DNA of 64,000 bases from Streptomyces clavifer (GTDB lineage: Bacteria; Actinomycetota; Actinomycetes; Streptomycetales; Streptomycetaceae), in the NCBI GenBank assembly GCA_014651175.1, contig BMWJ01000002.1:1-64000 (forward strand), given 5' to 3'. Position 1 is the first letter of the stretch. The number at the start of each line of letters is the position of its first letter. The translations under genes and the position numbers were made by a program. Positions 52,364-60,310 of this stretch are shown here, piece by piece. The notes under the pieces are model-generated. The model was not told the origin of the DNA. It saw only the letters and a program-made list of their open reading frames with translations, and ran no database searches.

Positions 52364-53041
52364 TCAGGTGAGCGCTTCCCGCAGGGCGGCCCGGCACAGC
52401 GCGTCGGCCCGGCGCGTGGTCTCCGGCTGGCGGAAGTCGCGGGCCAGCGCCAGGGTGTGGGCGCAGGCGTCGTCCAGGCCGGTGCGGTGACCGACGGAGA
52501 CGAAGACGGGCTTGGTGGCGTCCTGGGTGCGCAGCGCCCGGCCCACCTCCTCGTCCCCGTCCAGGAGCGGGGTGAAGTCGCCGCGCCGGGGACCCGGTTG
52601 CTCGTACCGGAAGGTGAAGGGGTTCTTGGCGACGCCGATGACCGGCAGGCCGGTGAGGACGCCCAGGTGGCTGGCGAGCCCGAACCTGCGCGGATGCGCC
52701 CGGCCGTAGCCGTCGCAGACGACGAGCCCCGGGTCGACGGGCAGGGCCTCCAGTGCGGCGAGCACCGTCGGGATCTCCCGGAAGGCGAGCAGCCCGGGGA
52801 CGTACGGGAAGGTCACCCGGCCCCGCGCCGTGGACTCGGCGACCACGTCGAGGGTCGCCGCGTCCAGGACGACGGCCGCCGCGACGACGACGTCCCGCTC
52901 GTCGTCGTAGGCGACGTCGACCCCCGTCACCCGGCCGGTACCGGGCGGTGGCCCCGGCTCGTCGAGCACCACCCGGGTGCGCAGTGCATCTTGGACGGCA
53001 CGGGCTTCGGCCTCGTCGGCGGGCATCCGGAATGTCGTCAT
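52364..53041 (-). CDS. nfi: Endonuclease V
   Basis: A 225-residue deoxyinosine-specific endonuclease. The catalytic Asp lies in GVDVAYDDE, with FPYVPGLLAFREIP and the DNA-binding CDGYGRAHPRRFGLASHLGV. It nicks one base 3' of deaminated purines during repair. The minus-strand TAGACT (53057-53052) lies ten bases before the ATG, giving a very short leader. It directly precedes the arsenic island. Confidence 0.93.
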   Translation of the reverse strand: MTTFRMPADEAEARAVQDALRTRVVLDEPGPPPGTGRVTGVDVAYDDERDVVVAAAVVLDAATLDVVAESTARGRVTFPYVPGLLAFREIPTVLAALEALPVDPGLVVCDGYGRAHPRRFGLASHLGVLTGLPVIGVAKNPFTFRYEQPGPRRGDFTPLLDGDEEVGRALRTQDATKPVFVSVGHRTGLDDACAHTLALARDFRQPETTRRADALCRAALREALT

Positions 53042-53176
53042 GATGCGGTGCAGTCTAGGCAGCCGCGTCCGGGCCGCCTGGAGCGGAGGCGCCTGCGGGT
53101 CCGCGGGCTGCCGCGCCGTGGGCCCCGCGGCACCACGTGGCGGGCCGCGTCCGCCCGCAGAGAGTCCGTCACGGCC

Positions 53177-53221
53177 CTGTTCTCGTACAGCTACCGCCAG
53201 GTGGCGTGTAGCGCTGAGTGA
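53177..53221 (+). repeat. Left inverted repeat of the arsenic island
   Basis: 45 bp beginning CTGTTCTCGTAC and ending CGCTGAGTGA. 40 of 45 bases match the reverse complement of 56996-57040. It ends one base before the stop codon of the acetyltransferase gene. Confidence 0.8.
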
Positions 53222-53722
53222 CTACTCGGGGCTGCGGCGCTCGACCAGGAGGACGTCGCGCCAAGTGCCGTGGTGGCGGCCGATGCGCTCGCGGGTGCCG
53301 ATGACGCGGAAACCGGCGCGCCGGTGCAGGGCGATGCTGGCGATGTTCTCCGGGAAGATGCCGGACTGCACCGTCCAGATTCCGGCGGCGTCGGTGGAGG
53401 CCAGCAAAGCGCTGAGCAGGGCCAGGCCCACCCCGCGGCCGCGGGCGTCGGGGTGGACGTAGACGGAGTGCTCGACGACTCCGGCGTACGCGCACCGGTC
53501 GGAGACCGGCACTACGGCAGCCCAACCCAGCACTTCGCCGCGATCGAGGGCGACCAGGCGGTGGTCGGGCAGCTTGGCCTCGTTGAACGCCTGCCAGGTG
53601 GGGGCGGCGGTCTCGAAGGTGGCGTTGTTCTCGTCGATGCCTCGCTGGTAGATCGCCAGGACCTGCCCGGCGTGCTCCGGCCTCAAGGGCTCAATCCGCA
53701 CGCCCGTCCCGTCGGCTCTCAC
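53222..53722 (-). CDS. ArsN-like GNAT acetyltransferase
   Basis: A 166-residue phosphinothricin-acetyltransferase-type GNAT (RGIDENNATFETAAPTW, EHSVYVHPDARGRGVGLALLSALLAS with the acetyl-CoA loop, GFRVIGTRERIGRHHGTWRDVLLVER). Such enzymes beside ars genes are ArsN1 proteins that acetylate and detoxify the antibiotic arsinothricin. Fusion into the ars operon (GTGA overlap with arsC) supports that; phosphinothricin is the alternative substrate. The GTG at 53722 is chosen for the overlap. Last gene of the arsR operon. Confidence 0.82.
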   Translation of the reverse strand: MRADGTGVRIEPLRPEHAGQVLAIYQRGIDENNATFETAAPTWQAFNEAKLPDHRLVALDRGEVLGWAAVVPVSDRCAYAGVVEHSVYVHPDARGRGVGLALLSALLASTDAAGIWTVQSGIFPENIASIALHRRAGFRVIGTRERIGRHHGTWRDVLLVERRSPE

Positions 53723-54135
53723 GCCGCCTCGATGCCGAGTTCGGCGAGCAGGCCGTGGATACGGCGCTCGATCTCGTCGCGGATCGGCCGGACGGCGGCG
53801 ATGCCCTGTCCGGCCGGGTCTTCGAGCTTCCAGTCGAGGTACTTCTTGCCGGGGAAAACGGGGCAGGTGTCGCCGCAGCCCATGGTGATCACCACGTCGG
53901 ACGCCTGCACGGCTTCGACGGTCAGCACCTTCGGGGTCTCGGCGGACAGGTCGATGCCGGTCTCTGCCATCGCCTGGACGGCGGCCGGGTTCACGGCGTC
54001 GGCCGGTGCGGACCCGGCGGAGCGGACCTCGACTTCGCCCTTGCAGAGGTGGGTGAGGAAGGCGGCGGCCATCTGTGAACGTCCGGCGTTGTGGACGCAC
54101 ACGAACAGCACGGACGGCTTCGAGGTCTCAGACAC
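53719..54135 (-). CDS. arsC: Arsenate reductase (low-molecular-weight phosphatase type)
   Basis: A 138-residue ArsC. The CX5R loop is CVHNAGR (C13-R19), and the redox cysteines C87 and C91 are in GCGDTCPV. It reduces arsenate to arsenite using thioredoxin or mycothiol. The pattern CVHNAGRSQMAAAF is shared with actinobacterial mycothiol-linked enzymes. The GTG start overlaps the acr3 stop by 8 bp. It works with the ACR3 pump in the same transcript. Confidence 0.94.
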   Translation of the reverse strand: MSETSKPSVLFVCVHNAGRSQMAAAFLTHLCKGEVEVRSAGSAPADAVNPAAVQAMAETGIDLSAETPKVLTVEAVQASDVVITMGCGDTCPVFPGKKYLDWKLEDPAGQGIAAVRPIRDEIERRIHGLLAELGIEAA

Positions 54136-55252
54136 GGGCGGAACCTTCCGGGGCGGCGGCCGGATCGACCGTCGGGGTGGGCTGAGGGAAGAAGCGTCGG
54201 GCGGCCAGGGCGACGTAGACCAGGCCGATCAGGACGGGGACCTCGATGAGGGGCCCCACGACTCCGGCGAGGGCCTGGCCGGAGGTGGCGCCGAAGGTGG
54301 CGATGGCAACCGCGATGGCCAACTCGAAGTTGTTGCCCGCGGCGGTGAACGCCAGCGTGGTGGCCTTCGGGTAGTCCAGTCCGACCGCGCGGCCGACCAC
54401 CATGGACCCGGCCCACATGAGGGCGAAGTACACCAGCAGCGGCAGCGCGATCCGTACCACGTCGAGCGGCTGGGAGGTGATGGCGTCGCCCTGGAGGGCG
54501 AACAGCACCACGATCGTGAACAGCAGCCCGTACAGGGCGAACGGGCCGATCCGGGGGATCAGCCTGTCCTCGTACCAGGTGCGGCCCTTGGTCTTCTCGC
54601 CGAGGCGGCGGGTGAGGAACCCGGCCAGCAACGGGATGCCGAGGAAGATCAGCACGCTGCGGGCGATCTCCCAGACGGACACGTCCAGCGCGGTCTGCTC
54701 CAGGCCGAGCCAGCCGGGGAGCACGGAGAGGTAGAACCAGCCCAGCAGGCTGAACGCGAAGACCTGGAAGACGGAGTTCAGGGCGACCAGGACGGCGGCG
54801 GCCTCGCGGTCGCCGCAGGCGAGGTCGTTCCAGATGATGACCATGGCGATGCACCGGGCGAGGCCGACGATGATCAGGCCGGTGCGGTACTCGGACAGGT
54901 CCGGCAGGAAGGCCCAGGCAAGGGCGAACATCAGGGCCGGGCCGACGATCCAGTTCAGGACCAGGGACGGGATCAGCAGGCGCCGGTCGTGGGTGACGGT
55001 CTCCAGGCGGTCGTAGCGGACCTTGGCGAGCACGGGGTACATCATCACGAGCAGGCCGAGCGCGATCGGCAGCGAGACACCGGTGACGGTGACCTTCGCG
55101 AGCGCGTCCCCGAGGCCGGGAACGAGGCGGCCCAGGCCGAGGCCGGCGGCCATCGCGATCAGAATCCACACGGCGAGGAAGCGGTCCAGGAACGACAGCC
55201 GCCCGGCGACCGGCCCCGCGGGCGCCACTGTGGTGGTGGATTCGGCGCTCAC
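54128..55252 (-). CDS. acr3: ACR3 family arsenite efflux transporter
   Basis: A 374-residue membrane protein with ten predicted helices. The conserved transport cysteine is about C134 in GLARCIAMVIIWNDLACGD, and AFTAAGNNFELAIAVAIATFG is the second broken-helix motif. It extrudes arsenite using the proton gradient. The GTG at 55252 overlaps the arsR stop (GTGA). The frame extends upstream but only through arsR. Confidence 0.95.
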   Translation of the reverse strand: MSAESTTTVAPAGPVAGRLSFLDRFLAVWILIAMAAGLGLGRLVPGLGDALAKVTVTGVSLPIALGLLVMMYPVLAKVRYDRLETVTHDRRLLIPSLVLNWIVGPALMFALAWAFLPDLSEYRTGLIIVGLARCIAMVIIWNDLACGDREAAAVLVALNSVFQVFAFSLLGWFYLSVLPGWLGLEQTALDVSVWEIARSVLIFLGIPLLAGFLTRRLGEKTKGRTWYEDRLIPRIGPFALYGLLFTIVVLFALQGDAITSQPLDVVRIALPLLVYFALMWAGSMVVGRAVGLDYPKATTLAFTAAGNNFELAIAVAIATFGATSGQALAGVVGPLIEVPVLIGLVYVALAARRFFPQPTPTVDPAAAPEGSARV

Positions 55253-55650
55253 GAAGCGGCCCCGGCAGGCGCGGTCTCGGTCAGAGGCTGCCCGGCGGGA
55301 CGGGTGAGGATCGCCGCGAGGCGGTCGGTCATCTGCGGCAGCAGCCGGTAGTACACCCACGTCCCGCGCCGCTCGGAGTCGATGAGCCCGGCCTGCTTCA
55401 GCAGTTTCAGGTGGTGGGAGATCGTCGGCTGCGACAGGTCGAAGGCGGGGGTCAGGTCGCAGACGCAGACCTCCCCGCCCGCGCGTGAGGCGATCATCGA
55501 CAGCAGCCGCAGCCGGACCGGGTCGCCCAGCGCCTTGAACACCTTCGCCAGCGTCTCGGCCCGGCCTTCGTCCAGCGGGGCGGTCAGGAGGGCGGGGCAG
55601 CATCCCTCGGCGTCGTCCTGGCCGAGCACCACGAACTCTTGTTTCGACAT
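55249..55650 (-). CDS. arsR: ArsR repressor
   Basis: A 133-residue SmtB/ArsR winged-helix repressor (LSQPTISHHLKLLKQAGLIDSERRGTWVYY). Candidate As(III) ligands are C62 and C64 in EVCVCDL at the recognition region and a Cys pair C17-C18 near the N-terminus. The latter recalls the corynebacterial ArsR site made of an N-terminal CC pair plus one Cys from the partner subunit. It is first gene of the minus-strand operon and divergent from arsI, with an inverted repeat between them. Confidence 0.95.
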   Translation of the reverse strand: MSKQEFVVLGQDDAEGCCPALLTAPLDEGRAETLAKVFKALGDPVRLRLLSMIASRAGGEVCVCDLTPAFDLSQPTISHHLKLLKQAGLIDSERRGTWVYYRLLPQMTDRLAAILTRPAGQPLTETAPAGAAS

Positions 55651-55669
55651 GCTTCTATGTTGACGTTTT

Positions 55670-55696
55670 TCGATCCAAGGCGCAAGCTTGAATCGA
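55670..55696. promoter_or_regulatory. Candidate ArsR operator
   Basis: TCGATCCAAG-N7-CTTGAATCGA, 9 of 10 positions dyad-symmetric, in the 80-bp arsR-arsI divergent promoter. The TTGAATCGA half resembles ArsR-family sites. Confidence 0.7.
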
Positions 55697-55730
55697 CAGA
55701 CATCAATGCAAACTGATCGGGGAGACCGCC

Positions 55731-56210
55731 ATGTCCCGTGCCCAGCTCGCGCTCAACGTCGCCGACCTCGAAGCGTCGGTCACCTTCTACTCCAAGCTCT
55801 TCGGCGTCGAGCCCGCCAAGCGGCGCCCCGGCTACGCGAACTTCGCGATCACCACACCGCCGCTCAAGCTCGTCCTCATCGAAGGCGAGCCGGGCCAGGA
55901 GACCCGCCTGGACCACCTCGGCGTCGAGGTGGAGACCACCGACGAAGTCACCGCCGCCACCACCCGCCTCAAGGACGCCGGGCTCGCCACCTTCGAGGAG
56001 AACGACACCTCCTGCTGCTACGCCCTCCAGGACAAGGTGTGGGTCCACGGCCCCGGCAAGGAGCCCTGGGAGGTCTACGTCGTCAAGGCCGACGCCGACC
56101 AGCTCGGCAAGAGCCCCGTTCTCGGAGGCGACGCCTGCTGCACCGGCCGGAGCGAGACCGCCGAGACCGCGACGCCCGAGCCGGCGGCGGGCTGCGCCTG
56201 CGGCAGCTGA
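55731..56210 (+). CDS. arsI: ArsI/CadI-type dioxygenase (C-As lyase)
   Basis: A 159-residue vicinal-oxygen-chelate protein. Predicted Fe(II) ligands Q5, H62 (LDHLG) and E114 (PWEVY) and the trivalent-organoarsenical-binding pair C95-C96 (NDTSCCYAL) match the ArsI pattern. ArsI cleaves the C-As bond of methylarsenite or trivalent roxarsone. The C-terminal tail is Cys-rich (GGDACCTG, GCACGS). Without the Cys pair it would be called CadI. Its presence adds resistance to methylated arsenicals. Confidence 0.9.
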   Translation: MSRAQLALNVADLEASVTFYSKLFGVEPAKRRPGYANFAITTPPLKLVLIEGEPGQETRLDHLGVEVETTDEVTAATTRLKDAGLATFEENDTSCCYALQDKVWVHGPGKEPWEVYVVKADADQLGKSPVLGGDACCTGRSETAETATPEPAAGCACGS

Positions 56211-56240
56211 GCTGCCCTGTCGGCAGCCTCCCGGCGCTCG

Positions 56241-56970
56241 TCACACCGGGGCGGCTGCCCCCTCGTCCTGCGGGCCGCGCCGACCGGGCGGCGTCACCCG
56301 TACGGACAGGCGCAGATCGAGACGGCTGAGCCGTGCCGCCCGCTTCGGATCGGCCGGGACCTCCTGCACCAGCAGCGTGTTCACGTGCACCAACGCCGAC
56401 TGGAGCAGGTGCAGTGCAAGCATGGAAACCTCCTGGGACTCCTTGTCGGCACCGGCCAGGTCGCCGGCCTTGCCGTAGAAGAGGTCCTTGTTCGCGGAGT
56501 TCCAGTTCTCCACCACCTGCACCCCCTCGTGGATCTCCCCGCGCATCTCCACGTCGGCGAGGTAGTCACAGACGAACGAGGTCCGCACCGCCCGGCCCAG
56601 CTCCTCGATCGCCCGGTACGTCGGATGCTTGGGCCCGCCCGGGTGGAGCGCCGCAGGACCTGCTCCGCCTCCGCGGTGCCCAGACGCAGGGCGGTGGTGT
56701 ACTGCACGATCTGGTCGTACTGCTGGGCGATCAGGTCCCAGTCGATCGTCTTGGTGGAGAGCACCGGAGCCGGGTTCGGCCATGCTCGTCCTGACCGGCC
56801 GCCGGCCGGTACAGCTTCGCCGAGCCGATGTTCTTCAGCCTCGGCATCAGCTTGAAGTCGAGCAAGTGGGCGAACGCGAACCCGACGATGGAGGCGCCGC
56901 GCGTATCGGTGTACTGCCGGTCGGCCTCCACGTCGGTGCAGTGCCGCAGGACGCCCGACGAGGCGGCCAG
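56241..56970 (-). pseudogene. Tn3-family transposase remnant (C-terminal part, frameshifted)
   Basis: Three successive reading frames together spell the end of a Tn3-type DDE transposase: [20 protein letters not shown] and [16 protein letters not shown] (about 56960-56810), then [19 protein letters not shown] and [13 protein letters not shown] (about 56765-56650), then [34 protein letters not shown] and [20 protein letters not shown] (about 56650-56360). Frameshifts fall near 56780 and 56645. The usual NVNPYG block before the final RLDL is missing. The N-terminal DNA-binding and first catalytic parts are absent. Confidence 0.88.
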
Positions 56971-56995
56971 AGCTGGGAAACGAGGTCTACGGCGA

Positions 56996-57040
56996 TCACT
57001 CGGCGCTGCACACCACCTGGCGGTAGCCATACGAGAACAG
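56996..57040 (-). repeat. Right inverted repeat of the arsenic island
   Basis: The reverse complement of this 45-bp segment matches 53177-53221 at 40 of 45 positions; three of the five differences are transitions at what would be third codon positions. Confidence 0.8.
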
Positions 57041-57202
57041 CGCCCTCACCGGCCGCCCCGTTCCCCGTCTCGTGGGGGCCCGGCCCCCGGAGAACGCGGG
57101 AATCGCCCCCCTGTACGTCCGCGCGGAGGGAGCCCGGGAACGCCCGGTGACGTGTGGTTGACTGCTCCGCATGGCCCCGCCTCCGCACCCGCCCGTTCGG
57201 CC

Positions 57203-58366
57203 GTGACCGCTGATCCGGCCGCGGCCACCCGGCCCCGCAACCGCAAGCAGCTCATCGTCGAGGCGGCCGGCCGGGTCTTCGGCGAGCACGGGTATCACGC
57301 GGCGTCCATGGAACAGATCGCCGCCGGCGTGGGTATCAGCGCGGCGGCCCTGTACCGGCACTTCCCGAACAAGTACGCGTTGTTCGCCGAGTGCGCCGAC
57401 CTCATGGCGGACCGTCTCGTCGCCGCGCTCGACGAGGTGGAGCCCGGAGCGGCCCTGGCGGAGGTGCTCGGCGCCGTCACCCGGGTCACCGTCGCGCACC
57501 GCGCGTCCGGAGGCGTCTACCGCTGGGAGGCCAGATTCCTCCGCCGCGAGGACCGTCGGCAGCTCATGACGAAGTTCGGGTACGTCGTCGAACGGGTCGA
57601 CGAGGCGGTCCAGCGCGCGCACGCACTGCCCGACGCGGGCCTGCGGGCCGTGGCAGCGCTCGGTGCGATCGGGTCGATCACGATGCATCACACCTCGATC
57701 GCTCCACGCCGGGCCGAGGAACTGCTGGCGGCGTCCGCCTCGCGCGTGGCCGCGACCGATCCGGCGGCGGCCCCGGGCAGCGCCCGCACCGTCGAGCTGC
57801 CCGCACAGCCGGTGCCGCGCACACGACGTGCGGAGATCCTCGCGGCCGCCATCCCCCTGTTCGCGCGGGACGGGTTCGCCAGCGTCACGAACGGCCAGAT
57901 CGCTGAAGCGGTGGGACTGGCCCCGTCGGCGCTCTACCGCCACTACCCCGGCAAGGTCGACATCCTCGCGGCGGCGTGCCTGCAGGCGGCGGGACTCCTG
58001 GCCCAGGGCGTGGAGCAGAGTCTGCACGGGGTGGCCGGCCCGCACGACGCCGTCGTCGCACTGGCGGCGACGTACGTGGCCTACAGCTTCGAGTACACGG
58101 CGCTCAACAGCGTCGCCGAAGCGGAGCTCGCCGGCCTGCCGGGCGACCTGCGGCGGTCCCTGGTCCTCGCACAGCGTGAACACATCGCCGTCTGGGAGCA
58201 GCAGTTGCGGCTGGCCCGTCCCGAGCTGGACCCGCGCCGGGCGCGGGTGCTGGTGCACGCGGGGTTCGGCGTGGCGGTCGAGGCCGGACGCCGGCTGCGG
58301 TGGCGGGACAGCCCCGACCGCCGCGACGCCGTGACCGCTCTCGTCGTGGGCGCCCTGGGCCTCTGA
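57203..58366 (+). CDS. Double-domain TetR family regulator
   Basis: A 387-residue protein with two complete TetR N-terminal HTH domains. One is at residues about 15-60 (LIVEAAGRVFGEHGYHAASMEQIAAGVGISAAALYRHFPNK). The other is at about 210-255 (ILAAAIPLFARDGFASVTNGQIAEAVGLAPSALYRHYPGK). Each is followed by a helical ligand domain. The start is uncertain; I chose the GTG at 57203, which overlaps the stop of an 11-codon ORF (57171-57206). It is convergent with lcp and close to the dyad at the lcp promoter, so LcpR-like control is plausible. Confidence 0.85.
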   Translation: MTADPAAATRPRNRKQLIVEAAGRVFGEHGYHAASMEQIAAGVGISAAALYRHFPNKYALFAECADLMADRLVAALDEVEPGAALAEVLGAVTRVTVAHRASGGVYRWEARFLRREDRRQLMTKFGYVVERVDEAVQRAHALPDAGLRAVAALGAIGSITMHHTSIAPRRAEELLAASASRVAATDPAAAPGSARTVELPAQPVPRTRRAEILAAAIPLFARDGFASVTNGQIAEAVGLAPSALYRHYPGKVDILAAACLQAAGLLAQGVEQSLHGVAGPHDAVVALAATYVAYSFEYTALNSVAEAELAGLPGDLRRSLVLAQREHIAVWEQQLRLARPELDPRRARVLVHAGFGVAVEAGRRLRWRDSPDRRDAVTALVVGALGL

Positions 58367-58434
58367 ACGGACGGCGGAACCGGGCACGCGACGAGGCGTC
58401 CGCGCCGGGAAGCGCCCCCGCGTAAAGCCGCCCG

Positions 58435-58474
58435 GGTGCCCGTCCCCCGGCGTGACCGACGAGGGGCGGGCGCC
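58435..58474. terminator. Hairpin between the TetR gene and lcp
   Basis: 12-bp stem with two G-U pairs (GGTGCCCGTCCC / GGGGCGGGCGCC), 16-nt loop, between convergent genes. Confidence 0.55.
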
Positions 58475-58494
58475 GGCGGGTCCGGGGCGACCGC

Positions 58495-59703
58495 TCAGCC
58501 GGTCGGCCTGTTCCCGGTCGGTATCGTGATCGGGGTGGTGGTCGTGGAGGCGCCCTTGCTGAGGAACAGCATGGCCAGGGCGCGCACGAACTGGTCGAAC
58601 ATGTAGAAGGCGCCGGGCACGACGGGCGACAGCCCTTCGCGGAACAGGATGAAGGCCGGCCACGCGGTGCGGATCAGGGCCGCCGCCGCGTAGTCGCGCC
58701 GCAGCCCGAGCCAGTCGCCGACCTCGTTGCTGAGGACGTAGCGCACGAACTCGTTCAGGAACCCCCGGGTGACCCCGAGATCGATCTCGGCGGTCAGACC
58801 GAGCAGCACCTCGGCGAGGTCGAGGCCCTCGGGTGTCGGGGCGAGGATCGGGGTGAGCACTTGTGCCGACTGGGCTTCCGCGGCCGCCCAGGTCTGCGGG
58901 ATGTACTCGTCCGGCACACCGAGCAGGTGGATCGCGACCTGCCACGAATGCAGGAACGCCTCCTCGTCCGCAGCCGACATGGGCACCTTCCAGTCGAGCA
59001 GCTTCCTGTGCACGAAGGTGCCCAGACTGTGGAAGGTGACGAGGATGTCGGCGGCGCTGATCGGGACGGTCTGGTCCGCGCCCGCCTGCCAGTGCGGTGA
59101 TTGCGGCAGCAGGTGGCGTACCGCGGCGTGTACCAGGCGCGTCTTGTTGGCGGTGACGACGAACTGTCCCGTCGGCTTGAAGGCGTCCAGCTGGGACAAG
59201 TCGTAGCCGAACGTGAACGTCTTCGCCGCGCGGTCCTTCATGTCGGCGCCGCCCACGGACCAGTAGACGCTTCTGGCCTCCCTCGGGATCACGGTGCTCA
59301 TGATCCCGCTGCCGAGGCCGTACAGCACGAACAGGTAGGTGTCCTTGCGGCGGTTGAAGTCTGCGGCGCGGGCCAGCTTGGCGGGGTCGGCCCAGGAGGG
59401 CAGCTTGTTGACCCTCAGCAGATGCGCGGTGAGAGCGCCCGGCAGGCCCGCGGGCAGCGCGTCACGGTTGTTCACCCACCCCGCCATCGCGGTGTTGACC
59501 GACGGTACCTGGCCGTTCTCGAGCAGCGAGACCATCAGGGGGTCCGTGGCGCTGTCCCAGACGTACTCCGGATCGACACCCGCACCGGCCCCGGCCACCG
59601 AGTCCGCAGACGCCCACGCCCACGCCTTGGCGGGGTCCGCCACGCTGACGAGGCCGAGTGCGACACCGAGGGACAGGACATGGCGCCTGTTGGGATTATT
59701 CAT
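58495..59703 (-). CDS. lcp: Latex-clearing protein, rubber oxygenase (Lcp, K30 type)
   Basis: A 402-residue secreted heme b dioxygenase that cleaves poly(cis-1,4-isoprene) to oligo-isoprenoids. A Tat signal NRRHVLSLGVALGLVS opens the protein. With a constant offset of six, the residues known in Streptomyces sp. K30 Lcp are all present: E142, R158, K161, T162 (DRAAKT), R189, the heme ligand H192 and R196 (RLVHAAVR). The two MpaB-like proteins elsewhere in the window are distant relatives. A strong dyad lies about 90 bp upstream of the ATG. Confidence 0.93.
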   Translation of the reverse strand: MNNPNRRHVLSLGVALGLVSVADPAKAWAWASADSVAGAGAGVDPEYVWDSATDPLMVSLLENGQVPSVNTAMAGWVNNRDALPAGLPGALTAHLLRVNKLPSWADPAKLARAADFNRRKDTYLFVLYGLGSGIMSTVIPREARSVYWSVGGADMKDRAAKTFTFGYDLSQLDAFKPTGQFVVTANKTRLVHAAVRHLLPQSPHWQAGADQTVPISAADILVTFHSLGTFVHRKLLDWKVPMSAADEEAFLHSWQVAIHLLGVPDEYIPQTWAAAEAQSAQVLTPILAPTPEGLDLAEVLLGLTAEIDLGVTRGFLNEFVRYVLSNEVGDWLGLRRDYAAAALIRTAWPAFILFREGLSPVVPGAFYMFDQFVRALAMLFLSKGASTTTTPITIPTGNRPTG

Positions 59704-59794
59704 TCACTTACCCACTTCCCTGCTTCGGCCAGATGGCGCAGTACGCCTTTCAGGCCTGCCAGTTGTGCGACCACCACGTTTCGGATCTTGCTGG

Positions 59795-59820
59795 GCTATG
59801 TGATTCCTGATTAACATAGC
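59795..59820. promoter_or_regulatory. Candidate operator at the lcp promoter
   Basis: Perfect dyad GCTATGT-N12-ACATAGC in an A+T-rich stretch, 92 bp upstream of lcp. Its size suits a TetR-family dimer; the double TetR protein encoded next to lcp is the candidate. Confidence 0.65.
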
Positions 59821-60310
59821 GAGGTGCACCAGGCTCGGCAATGGCCGTGACCGCCGTGGACCCGCCGTCCGGTCCGCGACCCGTTCGCCCGCCCCGTCGG
59901 GGAACCTGCCGGGGACGGAGGCGCCACACGGCGATGTCGCGGCTCACCCGACGACGTGCGAAGCCGGACCGGCCGCCGGGGCAGGCGACCTGAAGCCGCG
60001 GCGACGCCGTGGGCGGGCCCGGCGGGCCTTCGTGTACACCGACGTGCGTACGTCCGACCGTGTACCGATGCTCCGTGACCCCCCGGCAGCTCCACGCGAG
60101 CGGCCCCCTGCGCAGACCGCACCGAGGTGATCGACGCGTGCCGGAACCCGCCGGTCCGCGTACGGAGCCGCTGGTCCGGTGCCCACCCTGCGTCGGGCGC
60201 GGCACGGCCGACGGGGTCCGACGGCCGTGCCGCGCGGAGCCGTTCCCGCTCGAAGGGCCGGTAAGCCCGCACGGCCCGGCGCGGATCCGCCGTCCCGTAG
60301 CCTGCCGATC
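59821..60310. other. Intergenic region without recognised gene
   Basis: About 490 bp upstream of the YciI gene. Frames are open on both strands, but none has a ribosome site or recognisable protein. Only TAGCCT at 60298-60303 (leaderless -10 of the next gene, seven bases before its ATG) was identified. Confidence 0.45.

Larger units (their letters stand above)
53173..57044. mobile_element. Degenerate Tn3-family-like element carrying an arsenic island
   Basis: A 3.9-kb segment bounded by inverted repeats of about 45-49 bp and flanked by GTCAC on the left and CTCAC on the right (4 of 5 matching, a possible worn target duplication). It carries arsR, acr3, arsC, an ArsN-like acetyltransferase, arsI and a frameshifted C-terminal piece of a Tn3-type transposase. 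The transposase lacks its N-terminal two thirds, so the unit is immobile by itself. That the repeats are true transposon ends is inference; the transposase 3' end does not face a terminal repeat as it does in standard Tn3 elements. Confidence 0.6.
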
